The notes: generated by a model not told the origin, from the sequence alone. Counted from the stretch's first letter, positions 48,537 to 59,282 are shown. The stretch is 64,000 nucleotides of DNA from Pseudomonas sp. MAG733B (GCF_036884845.1 NZ_CP145732.1:1116001-1180000), one strand, 5' to 3'. Translations and numbers: made by a program.

Positions 48537-51500
48537 GTGTCTGATTTGCATGGAAGCAATTCACAGAAAAAGCCCGAAACCCTGAGCACCGAAAATAACG
48601 GCGTGCACTACCTTCGCGTGCTCGGTGTGATTCCGGGCGCCATAAAGAATGCGTCGTTGCCGAGGTTGACGGCCCTTGCGGCACTCAAGCCTCAGGTGCC
48701 CGATTGGTACAGCGGTGCACGGGACATCGACCGTCAATTCCTCAAGGAACTGATTGACGAACGCTGGCGCCTGCAAGGCGTGCTGGACACGACGCTGGGC
48801 GACTTGCAGCACGACATCAAGGCTTTCGCCGAACCGCTGCTCGGTGCGTCAATGCAGTCGAAATTCGCTACGGTCGAGAATATCCATGAGCTCACGGTGC
48901 AACTTGAGGTGCCGAGCACGATCATCTTCGGCATCGATACCGGGGCCAGTCGCGTCAGGCATTCCACGTTGCTCGAAGCCGCGCTGCACAATTTCGAAGA
49001 GTCCGAAACCGCCGACGACGCGTGGCGAAACAGCTCGGGTGTTTACCGCAAAGATGAGCGCGGCAGTCTTGCTCTTGAACCGAATATCAAGCTGCCGGAG
49101 TTCGCCTCGTTATGCAGAAGTCTGGACATCGGCGCCCAGTATCAGCAGCACATCAAAAATGTCCTGCTGCCCGCGACCGCCCAGGCGCAGCGGACCTTGC
49201 AACAAGACTCGATCGCCAGCGAAAAGGCCGCTTTTCATGTCGCCACCCTGATCGCCCGGTTGAAGGGCGACATCAGCGATCATGCCTACGGCAAACTGGG
49301 TCAATTACGCGAGGGTTTGGCTAACACCACGCTGTACGACCAGCCGTTGCACTGCCATCGCTTGTCACTGATGGGCTGCAGGCTGACCGGCATTGTGCTG
49401 TTCAGCGCGGTTACCGAACCGTCGCAAGTCAAGCTTGAAATCCAAGCGTTGACGCCGGCGCTGCTGAGCTTCTGGATCGACTGGTCACGACGCATCCCTG
49501 TGTTGCCCGGACAGGAATATGATCAATTCAAACTGTTGCAGGCTTTTTTCGCCAATGGGCCGCAGGGGCTGAGCGATGAGCTTTTGCGCCGGGAAGACAT
49601 CTACCAGCAAAGTCGTTTGTCCGGGCCGCTGATCGCCTACGTGCCGGACGATCCGGACCATCCCTTGAAGGAATATCCGTCGCTGACCGCCTTCATGAAG
49701 GAATTGATTGGTCAGTTGAGAAGCACGGAATATCAGGCTTTTTTCAGCCGTTTTGTCGCGCAGAAGGACAAAGCGCTGTTTTCCTCTCGGGTCAATGAAC
49801 GCCTCACAACGTTCACCTGGCATGAGCGCGAGCCGCTCGACATGGGGCCGTGGTGGCGTGAAACGGCAGTGGAGAATCCTGATGCCGAGCCCGTCACCAA
49901 TCGTGTTGATGGTGATTTGTGGGTAACGCTGTTTCGCGAGCGTCGCAACAAGGCCATCGCCGATGCCAGGCTCATCGCCGTGCCGACCAATGATGAGGAC
50001 GCGACCGCCCGCTTCAAACGCTTGACCGGTTATCTGTCCATCGGTTGGAACGTGTTCAATTTTGCCGCGATGCTGGTGCCGGGTCTGGGTGAAGCCATGC
50101 TCGGCATCATGGTCGCGCAAATGCTTGCCGAGGTAGCGGAAGGCGTAGAGGACTGGAGCAAGGGCGACAAAGAACAAGCCTCGGCCTATTTCAACGGAGT
50201 GCTGGTCAACTTCGCTCAATTGGCGCTCATGGGCACCGCACATGTGGTGCCCGGCGCCAGTGTCGCGCCGATCAAGGTCGCGCCGTTCGTCGAGGGGCTC
50301 AAGCCCGTGGAAATCGGCGGCAAGACGCGATTGTGGAACCCGGATCTCGGCCCCTATGAACGACCGATCGCTTTGCCTGAAGACGCGAAGGGCGGCGATC
50401 AGGGACTTTACCGACATCAGGAAAAGGACCTGCTGCGGCTCAATGACAAAAGCTATGAAGTCAGGCAAGACCCGAACACTGGCGAGCATCGTCTGCAACA
50501 TCCGACCCGCACTGACGCTTACCAGCCGCGCGTGGAGCACAACGGCGCCGGCAGTTGGAAGACCGAAATCGACCAACCACTCGAATGGGATCGACGTGCA
50601 GTGCTCAGGCGCCTGGGCGCTTCGGTGGATGGATTCTCCGATGAAACTCTGGAACAGATTCTGACCGTCAGCGGCGTGCACGAAAACGCCCTGCGCCGAT
50701 TGCATGTCGAGCATGAAACCCCGCCCGCACTGTTGGTCGACACCCTCACACGCTTCAAGGCCCATGCCGATGCCGAAGCCTGTGCGCAACAAATTCTGGC
50801 CAATCGGATTGATGACGAGTGGGCTGATTACTCGCTGCGGCTCATGACGGAATTGCGCGGCTGGCCCGGTGACAAGGCCATTGAAGTGTTCGAGGATCCG
50901 GACCTGACCGGTGCATCGATCAAGGATGGCTACGCCGATGCGTCAACGACCAATACTTTGCAGATAACCAGATCTGAACTGCGAACGGGTCAGTTGCCCC
51001 AACGGGTAATGAGTTTTCTTGACGAACCGGCACTGCGCGAACTGCTCGGACAATGGTATTCCGGTGACGGGCTGAAACGTGCCCAAGCGCTGCGTGATCA
51101 GTGGGCGGCATTGGCGCGTCAGCGCAAAAGTCAGTTGTTCGAGCGGCTGTACAAGAACCGGACACAGTCGGACGATCCATGGGTGAACCTGCTCAAGGGT
51201 GACGGGGCAGAGATCTCGACCAGTCAGGCACACGCGCTGCTGAGTGAAGCGCATCCATCGGATGAGCAGCATTTTCACGAAAAACAACGCGTGCCGTTGC
51301 GACTGGCAGAGCAAACCCGCAAAGCAGCAGAGCAACTGCGGCTGACACGGGCGTATGAAGGCCTGTACCTCGACGGACTCCACAATCGCGATACCGCACG
51401 CCTGGAGTTGCATTCGCTGGCCGCTCTGCCGAACTGGCCGGCGGATCTGCGTCTGGAAATTCGTGAATACTCATTCGAGGGACCATTGACCGACAGTCTC

Positions 51501-53807
51501 GGCCCCGTCGACGCGACGACCTGCAAAGTGCTGATCTGGGGCGAGGATGGCAAGTACGAAACTCGGGATGACAGCGATCAACATCTGCACGGTGCGGACA
51601 ATTTGTACGCCGCCGTGCTGCACGCCTTGCCCGACGCGCAACGAACAGCCCTGGGTTTTGAAATCGAGGAGGCATCGCGGCTTGAGCAAGCGATAAAAGC
51701 ACGCCCGCTGGATCGCTACGTGTTTGAGCCGATGCTGCGGGACAATCCGAATTTCAAACCGGCGTACGACCCGGCCAACATGCGCCTGCGTGGCGGCATG
51801 CCCGGTTACGCACAGCAAGTGCCGCGCGGGGTTGGCCTGCGGCGACGGGTGCGCGGGTTGTATCCGGGGTTCTCGCCGGAGGAAGTTGAAAACCTGCTGA
51901 CTGAGCTCAGTCAGGGTGAAGGATCGGTGCATGAGCGGCTTGCCGCACTGGAAACCGAGTTCAATCAGTTGAACCACGCCATGCAACGCTGGATGAACTC
52001 GCCGACGCATTCGTTTCGTTTTAGCCCCGCGGGGGTGGCGGAGTGGCATGCACGGAACCGGCTCTACAAAATGATCAGGCAATGCTGGCAGCGAACCGGC
52101 CCCGAGGGCATCGAGGCTTCCGGCGTCGTACGGCCGCAGGCGTTGAAACTGGACAACATTCCCAAGCTGAGCCAACTGCTGGAAACCTTGCCCAGGCTGG
52201 AGGCCAACTTTGATCACGTCACCAGCCTGAGCCTGCGCGGTGGCCAATTGCGTTCCGCGCACTTGCCGTTCCTCGACTCGTTCCATCAGGTGCGCTACCT
52301 CAATCTGCAGGACAATCTGCTGACGGCTGTTCCGCAGGTGCTGAAAGACATGCGTCATCTCACCGATCTGTTCCTCAATGACAACCGCATTGAACTGGAT
52401 GTGCTGGCGGTGGATCGTTTGAAGAAGCTCATTCGCCTGCGGTCCTTGGGGTTGCGCGGCAATCCGCTGAAGCTTGTACCGGACATCAGTCGCATGCCGC
52501 ATTTGCAGGTGCTGTTGCTGAACGACACCGGGCTGGACACCTGGCCGGTCGGGCTGTTTTCCCAGTCGCGGCCACGCAGCATCTATCTTGATCTGAGCCG
52601 CAACCCGATCAGTCGGATACCCGACGTCGCACCGGGTTCGTTTCGCGCCGAGTTGCTGGCGCGCACGGTGATCAGTCGGGAGCCGCGCTGGATGTCGCCG
52701 GAAAATCTCGACACCCTCAAGTTTTACATCGAGTCGGTCGGCATGGACCCTGAACGTCGGTATCCGCCCCGAGGCACGCTGGACAGTGCCGACTGGTGGA
52801 TGGGCATGACACAAAAACAATGGGAAGCCAGACAACTTGTGTGGAACGCGGTCGAGGATGAATTCGACTCGATGCCGTTCTTCAACGAAATCCGCCAACT
52901 CACCCAATCCGCTGATTTCAAGGCCGGTGAGACTTACCAAACGGAACTGACCGCCAAGGTCTGGCGCATGCTGGAAGCCATGGCCGACGACAGTGAGTTG
53001 CGCGTCAAACTGTTCAGCGAAGCGGCATCTACCACTCAGTGCGTGGATGGCGGCACGCAACTGTTCAACGCCATGGGTGTGCAGGTGCTGATTCATGAGG
53101 CTTACGCCCTGGAACGCGCAGACCTGATCGAAGCGCAATTGCTGGAGCTGGCCCTGGGCAAGTCCCGGCTCGATGAACTCGGGGCCATCGCACGACAGCG
53201 AGTGGCGGCGCGCGTGGCGAAGGGCGAGCAATTGCGTCGCATTGACGGTCTTGGCAATGTTGCCGGCACCATTGATGAGGTCGAGGTTCACCTGGCCTAC
53301 ATGACCGATCTGGCCAAGCGTCTTGATCTGCCATGGCAGGCGCGAGGCATGCAATTTCGCAAGATCGCCGGGGTCGACAAGGAAATGATCGAGGCGGCGT
53401 TCCAGCGGATCAAGGCGCTGGAGGAAGGTGATCTGCTGACTGACCGCATCTTCGAACAACCGCTCTGGAGAACCTGGCTGGAGTCCACTTACCGCGAAGA
53501 ACTCAATGGTCTGAAGCGTCGCATCGACGCCACCACCGATTTGCAGGATGCGTTGCAGCGCAGGGCCGAAGGGACGCAATTCACCGCTGAGGAAAAAGCT
53601 CAGGTGGAAGCGGAAATCAAGGCGCTGTGCGGTGAGCTGGGCAAAAGTGAAGGTGATTTCGCGGATGGCCAGCTCATGACGGACGAGGCGTATGTTCAAG
53701 CCTTGGATGACATCGACCGGCAGATCACACAACAGCTGAGAACGCTGACCCGCGAAGCGATGGTTCGGGCCAAACTGGATCGGCTGCGGATTGAGCCTGC
53801 TCAGTAA
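48537..53807 (+). CDS. Giant dermonecrotic-toxin-domain, LRR and NEL E3 ubiquitin-ligase protein
   Basis: The protein has 1756 aa. GTG at 48537 follows AAGGTG by nine bases. Residues 40-1080 form the trunk shared with the protein at 36944-41428 (YVPDDPDHPLKEY near 368; hydrophobic NVFNFAAMLVPGLGEAMLGI near 498-518). RLRGG lies at 1083-1087. Leucine-rich repeats run from about 1214 to 1368 (LPFLDSFHQVRYLNLQDNLL; LRSLGLRGNPLKLVPDI). The end is an NEL domain with catalytic Cys1502 in the CxD motif (TTQCVDGGTQLFNAMGV). NEL effectors (IpaH, SspH, SlrP) ubiquitinate host proteins chosen by the LRRs. There is no export signal, T3SS gene or hrp box nearby, so the delivery route is open. Confidence 0.9.
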   Translation: MSDLHGSNSQKKPETLSTENNGVHYLRVLGVIPGAIKNASLPRLTALAALKPQVPDWYSGARDIDRQFLKELIDERWRLQGVLDTTLGDLQHDIKAFAEPLLGASMQSKFATVENIHELTVQLEVPSTIIFGIDTGASRVRHSTLLEAALHNFEESETADDAWRNSSGVYRKDERGSLALEPNIKLPEFASLCRSLDIGAQYQQHIKNVLLPATAQAQRTLQQDSIASEKAAFHVATLIARLKGDISDHAYGKLGQLREGLANTTLYDQPLHCHRLSLMGCRLTGIVLFSAVTEPSQVKLEIQALTPALLSFWIDWSRRIPVLPGQEYDQFKLLQAFFANGPQGLSDELLRREDIYQQSRLSGPLIAYVPDDPDHPLKEYPSLTAFMKELIGQLRSTEYQAFFSRFVAQKDKALFSSRVNERLTTFTWHEREPLDMGPWWRETAVENPDAEPVTNRVDGDLWVTLFRERRNKAIADARLIAVPTNDEDATARFKRLTGYLSIGWNVFNFAAMLVPGLGEAMLGIMVAQMLAEVAEGVEDWSKGDKEQASAYFNGVLVNFAQLALMGTAHVVPGASVAPIKVAPFVEGLKPVEIGGKTRLWNPDLGPYERPIALPEDAKGGDQGLYRHQEKDLLRLNDKSYEVRQDPNTGEHRLQHPTRTDAYQPRVEHNGAGSWKTEIDQPLEWDRRAVLRRLGASVDGFSDETLEQILTVSGVHENALRRLHVEHETPPALLVDTLTRFKAHADAEACAQQILANRIDDEWADYSLRLMTELRGWPGDKAIEVFEDPDLTGASIKDGYADASTTNTLQITRSELRTGQLPQRVMSFLDEPALRELLGQWYSGDGLKRAQALRDQWAALARQRKSQLFERLYKNRTQSDDPWVNLLKGDGAEISTSQAHALLSEAHPSDEQHFHEKQRVPLRLAEQTRKAAEQLRLTRAYEGLYLDGLHNRDTARLELHSLAALPNWPADLRLEIREYSFEGPLTDSLGPVDATTCKVLIWGEDGKYETRDDSDQHLHGADNLYAAVLHALPDAQRTALGFEIEEASRLEQAIKARPLDRYVFEPMLRDNPNFKPAYDPANMRLRGGMPGYAQQVPRGVGLRRRVRGLYPGFSPEEVENLLTELSQGEGSVHERLAALETEFNQLNHAMQRWMNSPTHSFRFSPAGVAEWHARNRLYKMIRQCWQRTGPEGIEASGVVRPQALKLDNIPKLSQLLETLPRLEANFDHVTSLSLRGGQLRSAHLPFLDSFHQVRYLNLQDNLLTAVPQVLKDMRHLTDLFLNDNRIELDVLAVDRLKKLIRLRSLGLRGNPLKLVPDISRMPHLQVLLLNDTGLDTWPVGLFSQSRPRSIYLDLSRNPISRIPDVAPGSFRAELLARTVISREPRWMSPENLDTLKFYIESVGMDPERRYPPRGTLDSADWWMGMTQKQWEARQLVWNAVEDEFDSMPFFNEIRQLTQSADFKAGETYQTELTAKVWRMLEAMADDSELRVKLFSEAASTTQCVDGGTQLFNAMGVQVLIHEAYALERADLIEAQLLELALGKSRLDELGAIARQRVAARVAKGEQLRRIDGLGNVAGTIDEVEVHLAYMTDLAKRLDLPWQARGMQFRKIAGVDKEMIEAAFQRIKALEEGDLLTDRIFEQPLWRTWLESTYREELNGLKRRIDATTDLQDALQRRAEGTQFTAEEKAQVEAEIKALCGELGKSEGDFADGQLMTDEAYVQALDDIDRQITQQLRTLTREAMVRAKLDRLRIEPAQ

Positions 53808-53820
53808 TCCCGGAAAAAGC

Positions 53821-53852
53821 AAAGGCCTCGACACGCTGTGTACGAGGCCTTT
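53821..53852. terminator. Bidirectional terminator between the NEL protein and ureC
   Basis: AAAGGCCTCG...CGAGGCCTTT with an extra inner ACA/TGT pairing, between convergent genes. Confidence 0.85.
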
Positions 53853-53873
53853 GTTTGTGGCGCACCCGCCGAT

Positions 53874-55574
53874 TCAGAACAGGAAGTAACGCTGCGCCAT
53901 CGGCAGGGTTTCCGCCGGTTCACACCAGAGCAAAACTCCATCGGCCTTGACCTGATAAGTCTGCGGGTCGACGTCGATGTTCGGCAGGTAATCGTTGTGG
54001 ATCAGGTCGGTTTTCTGCACCTCGCGGCAACCTTTGACCACGGCGATTTTCTTCTTCAGCCCCAGCGCTTCAGGCAAGCCTGCTTCGTGCGCTGCCTGGC
54101 TGATAAAGGTCAGGCTGGTGGCGTGCAGCGAGCCGCCGTAACTGGCGAACATCGGGCGGTAGTGCACCGGTTGCGGAGTTGGAATCGAAGCGTTGGCGTC
54201 GCCCATCAGGCTGGCCGCGATGGCGCCACCCTTGAGGATCAGCGTCGGTTTTACGCCGAAAAACGCCGGGCGCCAGAGCACCAGATCCGCCCACTTGCCC
54301 ACTTCCACCGAACCCACTTCATGGCTGATGCCGTGGGTGATCGCCGGGTTGATGGTGTATTTGGCGATGTAGCGTTTGGCGCGGAAGTTGTCGTTGCCTT
54401 CACCGTCCAGCGGCAGCGGGCCACGCTGCTTTTTCATCTTGTCGGCGGTTTGCCAGGTGCGCGTGATGACTTCACCGACACGGCCCATGGCCTGGCTGTC
54501 GGAGCTGATCATCGAGAATGCGCCGAGGTCATGGAGGATGTCTTCGGCGGCAATCGTCTCGCGGCGGATGCGGCTTTCGGCGAACGCCACGTCTTCGGCA
54601 ATGCTCGGGTCCAGGTGGTGGCAGACCATCAGCATGTCGAGGTGTTCATCGATGGTGTTGCGGGTGAACGGCCGGGTCGGGTTGGTCGAACTCGGCAGCA
54701 CGTTGGCAAAGCCGCAGGCCTTGATGATGTCCGGCGCGTGACCGCCCCCGGCACCTTCGGTGTGGTAGGTGTGGATGGTGCGGCCCTTGAATGCGCCGAG
54801 GGTGGTTTCGACGAAACCGGATTCGTTGAGGGTGTCGGTGTGGATCGCCACCTGCACGTCGTACTGGTCGGCGACGTTCAGGCAGTTGTCGATACTCGCC
54901 GGGGTGGTGCCCCAGTCTTCGTGCAACTTGAGGCCGATGGCGCCGGCCTTGACCTGCTCGATCAACGGCTCCGGCAGGCTGGCGTTGCCCTTGCCGGTGA
55001 GGCCGATGTTCATCGGGAACGCGTCGGCAGCCTGGAGCATGCGCGCCAGATGCCACGGCCCGGAGGTGCAGGTGGTGGCGTTGGTGCCGGTGGCCGGGCC
55101 GGTGCCGCCGCCAATCATGGTGGTGACGCCGCTCATAAGCGCCTCTTCGATCTGCTGCGGGCAGATGAAGTGGATGTGAGTGTCGATACCGCCGGCCGTG
55201 AGAATCATACCTTCACCGGCAATTACTTCGGTGCCGGCGCCAATGGCGATGGTCACGTTGGGCTGGATGTCCGGGTTGCCGGCCTTGCCGATCGCCGCGA
55301 TGCGCCCGTCCTTGAGGCCGACGTCCGCCTTGACGATGCCCCAATGGTCGATGATCAGCGCATTGGTGATCAGCGTGTCGACCACTTCGGCGGCCAGCAA
55401 CTGGCTTTGGCCCTGGCCGTCACGGATGACTTTACCGCCGCCGAATTTCACTTCTTCGCCGTAGGTGGTGAAGTCCTGTTCCACTTCGATCCACAGCTCG
55501 GTGTCGGCCAGACGGACCTTGTCGCCGACGGTGGGGCCGAACATGTCGGCGTAGGCTTGACGGGAAATCTTCAT
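53874..55574 (-). CDS. ureC: Urease alpha subunit
   Basis: The protein has 566 aa, normal length. The nickel ligands and active-site residues are intact: His133 and His135 (DTHIHF), carbamylated Lys216 (GLKLHEDWG), His245, His271 ([14 protein letters not shown]), Asp359, and the flap Cys318-His319 (MVCHHLD). It hydrolyses urea to ammonia and carbamate in the cytoplasm. AAGGCG precedes the ATG. A 184-base gap with a REP element separates it from ureB. Confidence 0.98.
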   Translation of the reverse strand: MKISRQAYADMFGPTVGDKVRLADTELWIEVEQDFTTYGEEVKFGGGKVIRDGQGQSQLLAAEVVDTLITNALIIDHWGIVKADVGLKDGRIAAIGKAGNPDIQPNVTIAIGAGTEVIAGEGMILTAGGIDTHIHFICPQQIEEALMSGVTTMIGGGTGPATGTNATTCTSGPWHLARMLQAADAFPMNIGLTGKGNASLPEPLIEQVKAGAIGLKLHEDWGTTPASIDNCLNVADQYDVQVAIHTDTLNESGFVETTLGAFKGRTIHTYHTEGAGGGHAPDIIKACGFANVLPSSTNPTRPFTRNTIDEHLDMLMVCHHLDPSIAEDVAFAESRIRRETIAAEDILHDLGAFSMISSDSQAMGRVGEVITRTWQTADKMKKQRGPLPLDGEGNDNFRAKRYIAKYTINPAITHGISHEVGSVEVGKWADLVLWRPAFFGVKPTLILKGGAIAASLMGDANASIPTPQPVHYRPMFASYGGSLHATSLTFISQAAHEAGLPEALGLKKKIAVVKGCREVQKTDLIHNDYLPNIDVDPQTYQVKADGVLLWCEPAETLPMAQRYFLF

Positions 55575-55615
55575 TCGTTCGCCTTATAAATGATAGGTGG
55601 CGGTGTGCGATCCAT

Positions 55616-55747
55616 TGTGGCGAGGGAGCTTGCTCCCGCTGGGCTGCGCAGCAGCCCTAAAACCTGCAATCGGATTTCGTCAGGCACACCACATGTTTCT
55701 GATTAGCGAGCGCTTCGCACTCGAGCGGGAGCAAGCTCCCTCGCCAC
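55616..55747. repeat. REP-type doublet between ureB and ureC
   Basis: TGTGGCGAGGGAGCTTGCTC(CCGCT) with the inverted copy GAGCGGGAGCAAGCTCCCTC(GCCAC), spacer about 80 bases. It interrupts the urease structural operon. Confidence 0.85.
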
Positions 55748-55758
55748 TGGTGAGCATT

Positions 55759-56066
55759 TCAGTCGAGATCGCCCATGATCCGCCCGGCAAACCCGAACAC
55801 CCGGCGATGCCCGGCCAGGTCCACCAACTCGACATCGCGGCTCTGTCCCGGTTCGAAGCGCACGGCGGTGCCGGCGGGAATGTTCAGGCGCATGCCGCGA
55901 CTGGCGGCGCGGTCGAAGGTCAGGGCGTCGTTGGTTTCGAAAAAGTGATAGTGCGAGCCGACCTGGATCGGCCGGTCACCGCTGTTGGCCACCGTCATGC
56001 TGATCGTGCGGCGGCCGACGTTGAGTTCGATGTCGCCGGGCTGGATCTGGTATTCACCGGGAATCA

Positions 56067-56067
<1 letters not shown>
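55759..56067 (-). CDS. ureB: Urease beta subunit
   Basis: The protein has 102 aa beginning [20 protein letters not shown], with [11 protein letters not shown] and the usual GF(A)GRIMG end. The ATG at 56067 follows AGGAG by seven bases and overlaps the stop of the acetyltransferase gene upstream, so translation is coupled. Confidence 0.97.
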
Positions 56068-56603
<536 letters not shown>

Positions 56604-56606
56604 CTA

Positions 56607-57140
56607 TCACTCCTTGTTGGCGGCCGGTGGTTGCGCGCCAGGATTGAGGGTCAGTTGCATGAAGGTCAGGTCAAGCCAGCGACCGAACTTGGTGCCCACC
56701 TGAGGCATCTGCCCGGTGGTCACGAAACCGATGCGCTCGTGGATACGGATGGACGCGGCGTTGCCACTTTCAATGGCGGCGACCATCACGTGTTTGCCGC
56801 AGCCCTTGGCGCGCTCAATCAGCACGTCCATCAATTTTGGCCCGAGGCCGTTACCGCGCTGATCGCTGCGCACGTAGACCGAGTGCTCGACGGTGTGACG
56901 GAAGCCGTCGAACGGCCGCCAATCGCCAAACGAGGCGTAACCCAGCACGGTGTTGTCTGCGTCGACGATCACCAGAATCGGGTAAGCCTGGGACTGTCGC
57001 GCGCTGAACCAGGCCTGGCGGTTGCCGAGGTCCACGGCCTGTTCGTTCCAGATCGCGGTAGTGTTGAGCACTGCGTCGTTGTAGATGTCGCGGATCGCCG
57101 GCAGGTCGGCATGCACCGCATCGCGTATTTGGTAAGTCAT
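56607..57140 (-). CDS. GNAT acetyltransferase, phosphinothricin-acetyltransferase-like
   Basis: The protein has 177 aa beginning MTYQIRDAVHADLPAIRDIYNDAVLNTTA, typical of the Pat/Bar group that N-acetylates phosphinothricin, methionine sulfoximine and similar glutamine-synthetase inhibitors. The acetyl-CoA motif is VRSDQRGNGLGPKLM. Its place directly after ureA is the same as the pat-like gene in other pseudomonads. Protection of ammonia assimilation during urea use is a reasonable guess. Confidence 0.9.
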   Translation of the reverse strand: MTYQIRDAVHADLPAIRDIYNDAVLNTTAIWNEQAVDLGNRQAWFSARQSQAYPILVIVDADNTVLGYASFGDWRPFDGFRHTVEHSVYVRSDQRGNGLGPKLMDVLIERAKGCGKHVMVAAIESGNAASIRIHERIGFVTTGQMPQVGTKFGRWLDLTFMQLTLNPGAQPPAANKE

Positions 57141-57149
57141 GGCGTGGCC

Positions 57150-57452
57150 TCAGGCGATCGGTTGGTGGACGGTGACCAGTTTGGTGCCGTCGGGGAAAGT
57201 CGCTTCGACCTGAATCTCCGGGATCATTTCCGGGATGCCTTCCATCACTTGTTCGCGGCTGAGCAGGGTGGTGCCGAAGTGCATCAACTCGGCCACGGTC
57301 TGGCCGTCGCGGGCGCCTTCGAGCAGCGCTGCGGAGATATAGGCCATGGCCTCCGGATAATTGAGTTTCACGCCGCGAGCCAAACGCCGCTCGGCGACGA
57401 GGCCGGCGGTGAAGATCAGCAGCTTGTCTTTTTCACGTGGGGTCAGGTCCAT
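57150..57452 (-). CDS. ureA: Urease gamma subunit
   Basis: The protein has 100 aa beginning [20 protein letters not shown] and ending in the family pattern ([16 protein letters not shown]). It is the first structural urease gene after ureD, from which it is separated by a REP doublet. Confidence 0.97.
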   Translation of the reverse strand: MDLTPREKDKLLIFTAGLVAERRLARGVKLNYPEAMAYISAALLEGARDGQTVAELMHFGTTLLSREQVMEGIPEMIPEIQVEATFPDGTKLVTVHQPIA

Positions 57453-57507
57453 TGGTGCAATCCATCAGGGCAGATAAAAAGGTATTCGGGCACGTAAACA
57501 CGACCCC

Positions 57508-57579
57508 TGTGGGAGCTGGCTTGCCAGCGATGGGGACCTCGAGGCCGCCAAAAGCATCGCTGGCAAGCCAGCTCCCACA
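57508..57579. repeat. REP-type doublet between ureD and ureA
   Basis: TGTGGGAGCTGGCTTGCCAG(CGATG) with its inverted copy GCATCGCTGGCAAGCCAGCT(CCCACA). Confidence 0.9.
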
Positions 57580-57590
57580 GGGATCGGTGT

Positions 57591-58430
57591 TCAGGTGTTC
57601 CAGATTCGCGGTGGTATGGCGTCGCGGCCAAGCAATGCCGGGCGCAGCAACCTCCACAAATCAATCAACCAGCCTCGGGCAAGTAACGCTTCGCTGGTCA
57701 GACATCGGGCAACCAACAACCCCGGCAATTGCGTCAGATCCCCGCGCACGTTGTGAGTCAGCGAGCGGCACTGTTCCAGCAAATCGCTGTCGATCTCGCC
57801 CGTCACCAACAAGGTCGCAAACACCGGTTGCCCGTCCAGCCCAATCGGCGAATCAAGCAAACCGTCATTGCCGACAATGCGCTGACGTTCGTGCCAGAGC
57901 AACTGGCCGTCGCGACGGATATCCAGTTGCGCCTGAAAATGCCCGAGGTCGAAGCGTTCGCCGCTGGCCGGGCGACCCAGAGCCACCACGTCCCAGTAGA
58001 ACAGGCGTGCGTCGCCTTCCAAGTCAATTGAGGTGCTCAGTTCAGCCTGCGCCGCACTGAAAATGATCGTCTCCTGCGGCAGCCATTCCAGTGTCGCACC
58101 GGACGCCACTCGCAAGTCCAGCCGCTGATAGGCGGAACCGGCCGCGCGATACCACTTGGCCGCACCGGGGCTGGTAATTTGCGCCCAGGCGTCGCTGCCA
58201 ACACTGGCCGAGATGTCCAGCCGATCACCCCCGGCAATCCCGCCCGGCGGGTGGACGATGATGTGCTGACAGACTTCAGGCCCTTCGGCATACAGGTGCT
58301 TTTGCACGCGCAAGGGGCCAAGGTGACGGCGCTGGACCGGGCGCGTGGTGTCGCCGAAGCGGGCGTAGCCCAGCTCCAGCTCGGCGTGCCAGCTCGGGGT
58401 GAACAGCATTGTTTGGGCAGGTAAATTCAT
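57591..58430 (-). CDS. ureD: Urease accessory protein UreD (UreH)
   Basis: The protein has 279 aa with the UreD signature segments [15 protein letters not shown] and PGAAKWYRA. It docks on the urease apoprotein and forms the nickel tunnel with UreF. It lies 30 bases downstream of urtE on the same strand, so transporter and enzyme are probably co-transcribed. Confidence 0.96.
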   Translation of the reverse strand: MNLPAQTMLFTPSWHAELELGYARFGDTTRPVQRRHLGPLRVQKHLYAEGPEVCQHIIVHPPGGIAGGDRLDISASVGSDAWAQITSPGAAKWYRAAGSAYQRLDLRVASGATLEWLPQETIIFSAAQAELSTSIDLEGDARLFYWDVVALGRPASGERFDLGHFQAQLDIRRDGQLLWHERQRIVGNDGLLDSPIGLDGQPVFATLLVTGEIDSDLLEQCRSLTHNVRGDLTQLPGLLVARCLTSEALLARGWLIDLWRLLRPALLGRDAIPPRIWNT

Positions 58431-58460
58431 GATTTCTAATTATCGTTAGGTCGCTACAGA

Positions 58461-59159
58461 TTAGATGGTAACCAGTCCGCGCACACCTTCGGCTTCCATG
58501 TTTTCGCCACGTCCCTGTTGCACGATCTCGCCCCGGGACATCACCAGGTATTGATCGGCCAGTTCGGCAGCGAAATCGTAAAACTGCTCCACCAGCAGGA
58601 TCGCCATGTCGCCACGGGCCGCGAGTTTTTTGATCACGGCTCCGATCTCCTTGATCACCGACGGTTGAATGCCTTCGGTCGGCTCATCGAGAATCAGCAG
58701 GCGAGGGCGGCTGGCCAGGGCGCGTCCGATCGCCAGTTGTTGTTGCTGGCCGCCGGACAGGTCGCCACCCCGGCGTTGCTTCATTTGCAGCAACACCGGG
58801 AACAGCTCATAGATGAACGCCGGGACTTCTTTCGCCTCACTGCCGGGGAAACGCGACAGGCCCATCAGCAGGTTTTCCTCGACGGTCAGGCGACCGAAGA
58901 TCTCCCTGCCCTGGGGCACGTAGGCGATTCCGGCATGCACCCGTTGATGCGGCTTGAACGTGGTGATCGGTTTGCCTTCCCAATTCACCGCGCCTTCCTT
59001 GGCCGGCAGCAAACCCATCAGGCATTTAAGCAGGGTGGTCTTGCCCACGCCATTGCGCCCGAGCAGGCAAGTGACTTCGCCGACCTTCACGTCAAACGTC
59101 AGGCCGCGCAGGATGTGGCTACCGCCGTAGTACTGGTGCAGCTTGTCGACTTGCAGCAT
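58461..59159 (-). CDS. urtE: Urea ABC transporter ATPase UrtE
   Basis: The protein has 232 aa with Walker A GRNGVGKTT, signature LSGGQQQQLAIGRAL, Walker B LLILDEPTEGI and the UrtE-specific YYGGSHILRGLTF and AYVPQGREIFGRLT. The ATG at 59159 (MLQVDKLHQYYGG) is used rather than one 11 codons earlier. It is the LivF-like half of the urea importer. Confidence 0.95.
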   Translation of the reverse strand: MLQVDKLHQYYGGSHILRGLTFDVKVGEVTCLLGRNGVGKTTLLKCLMGLLPAKEGAVNWEGKPITTFKPHQRVHAGIAYVPQGREIFGRLTVEENLLMGLSRFPGSEAKEVPAFIYELFPVLLQMKQRRGGDLSGGQQQQLAIGRALASRPRLLILDEPTEGIQPSVIKEIGAVIKKLAARGDMAILLVEQFYDFAAELADQYLVMSRGEIVQQGRGENMEAEGVRGLVTI

Positions 59160-59181
59160 TCTCAAATACCCCTCAATCCCC

Positions 59182-59271
59182 TGTAGGAGCATGGCTTGCC
59201 CGCGATGAACGATGACACGTTCTTTCAGTTAAACCGCGGTGCACCCATCGCGGGCAAGCCTTGCTCCTACA
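59182..59271. repeat. REP-type doublet between urtD and urtE
   Basis: TGTAGGAGCATGGCTTGCCC(GCGATG) with inverted CATCGCGGGCAAGCCTTGCT(CCTACA); one arm carries a two-base change. Confidence 0.88.
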
Positions 59272-59282
59272 AGAGCGAAAAA

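Noticed and set aside
53838..55589. 583-codon open frame antisense to ureC
   Set aside because: It is the mirror frame of a high-GC urease gene and has no domain or ribosome site; long antisense frames are expected at this base composition.
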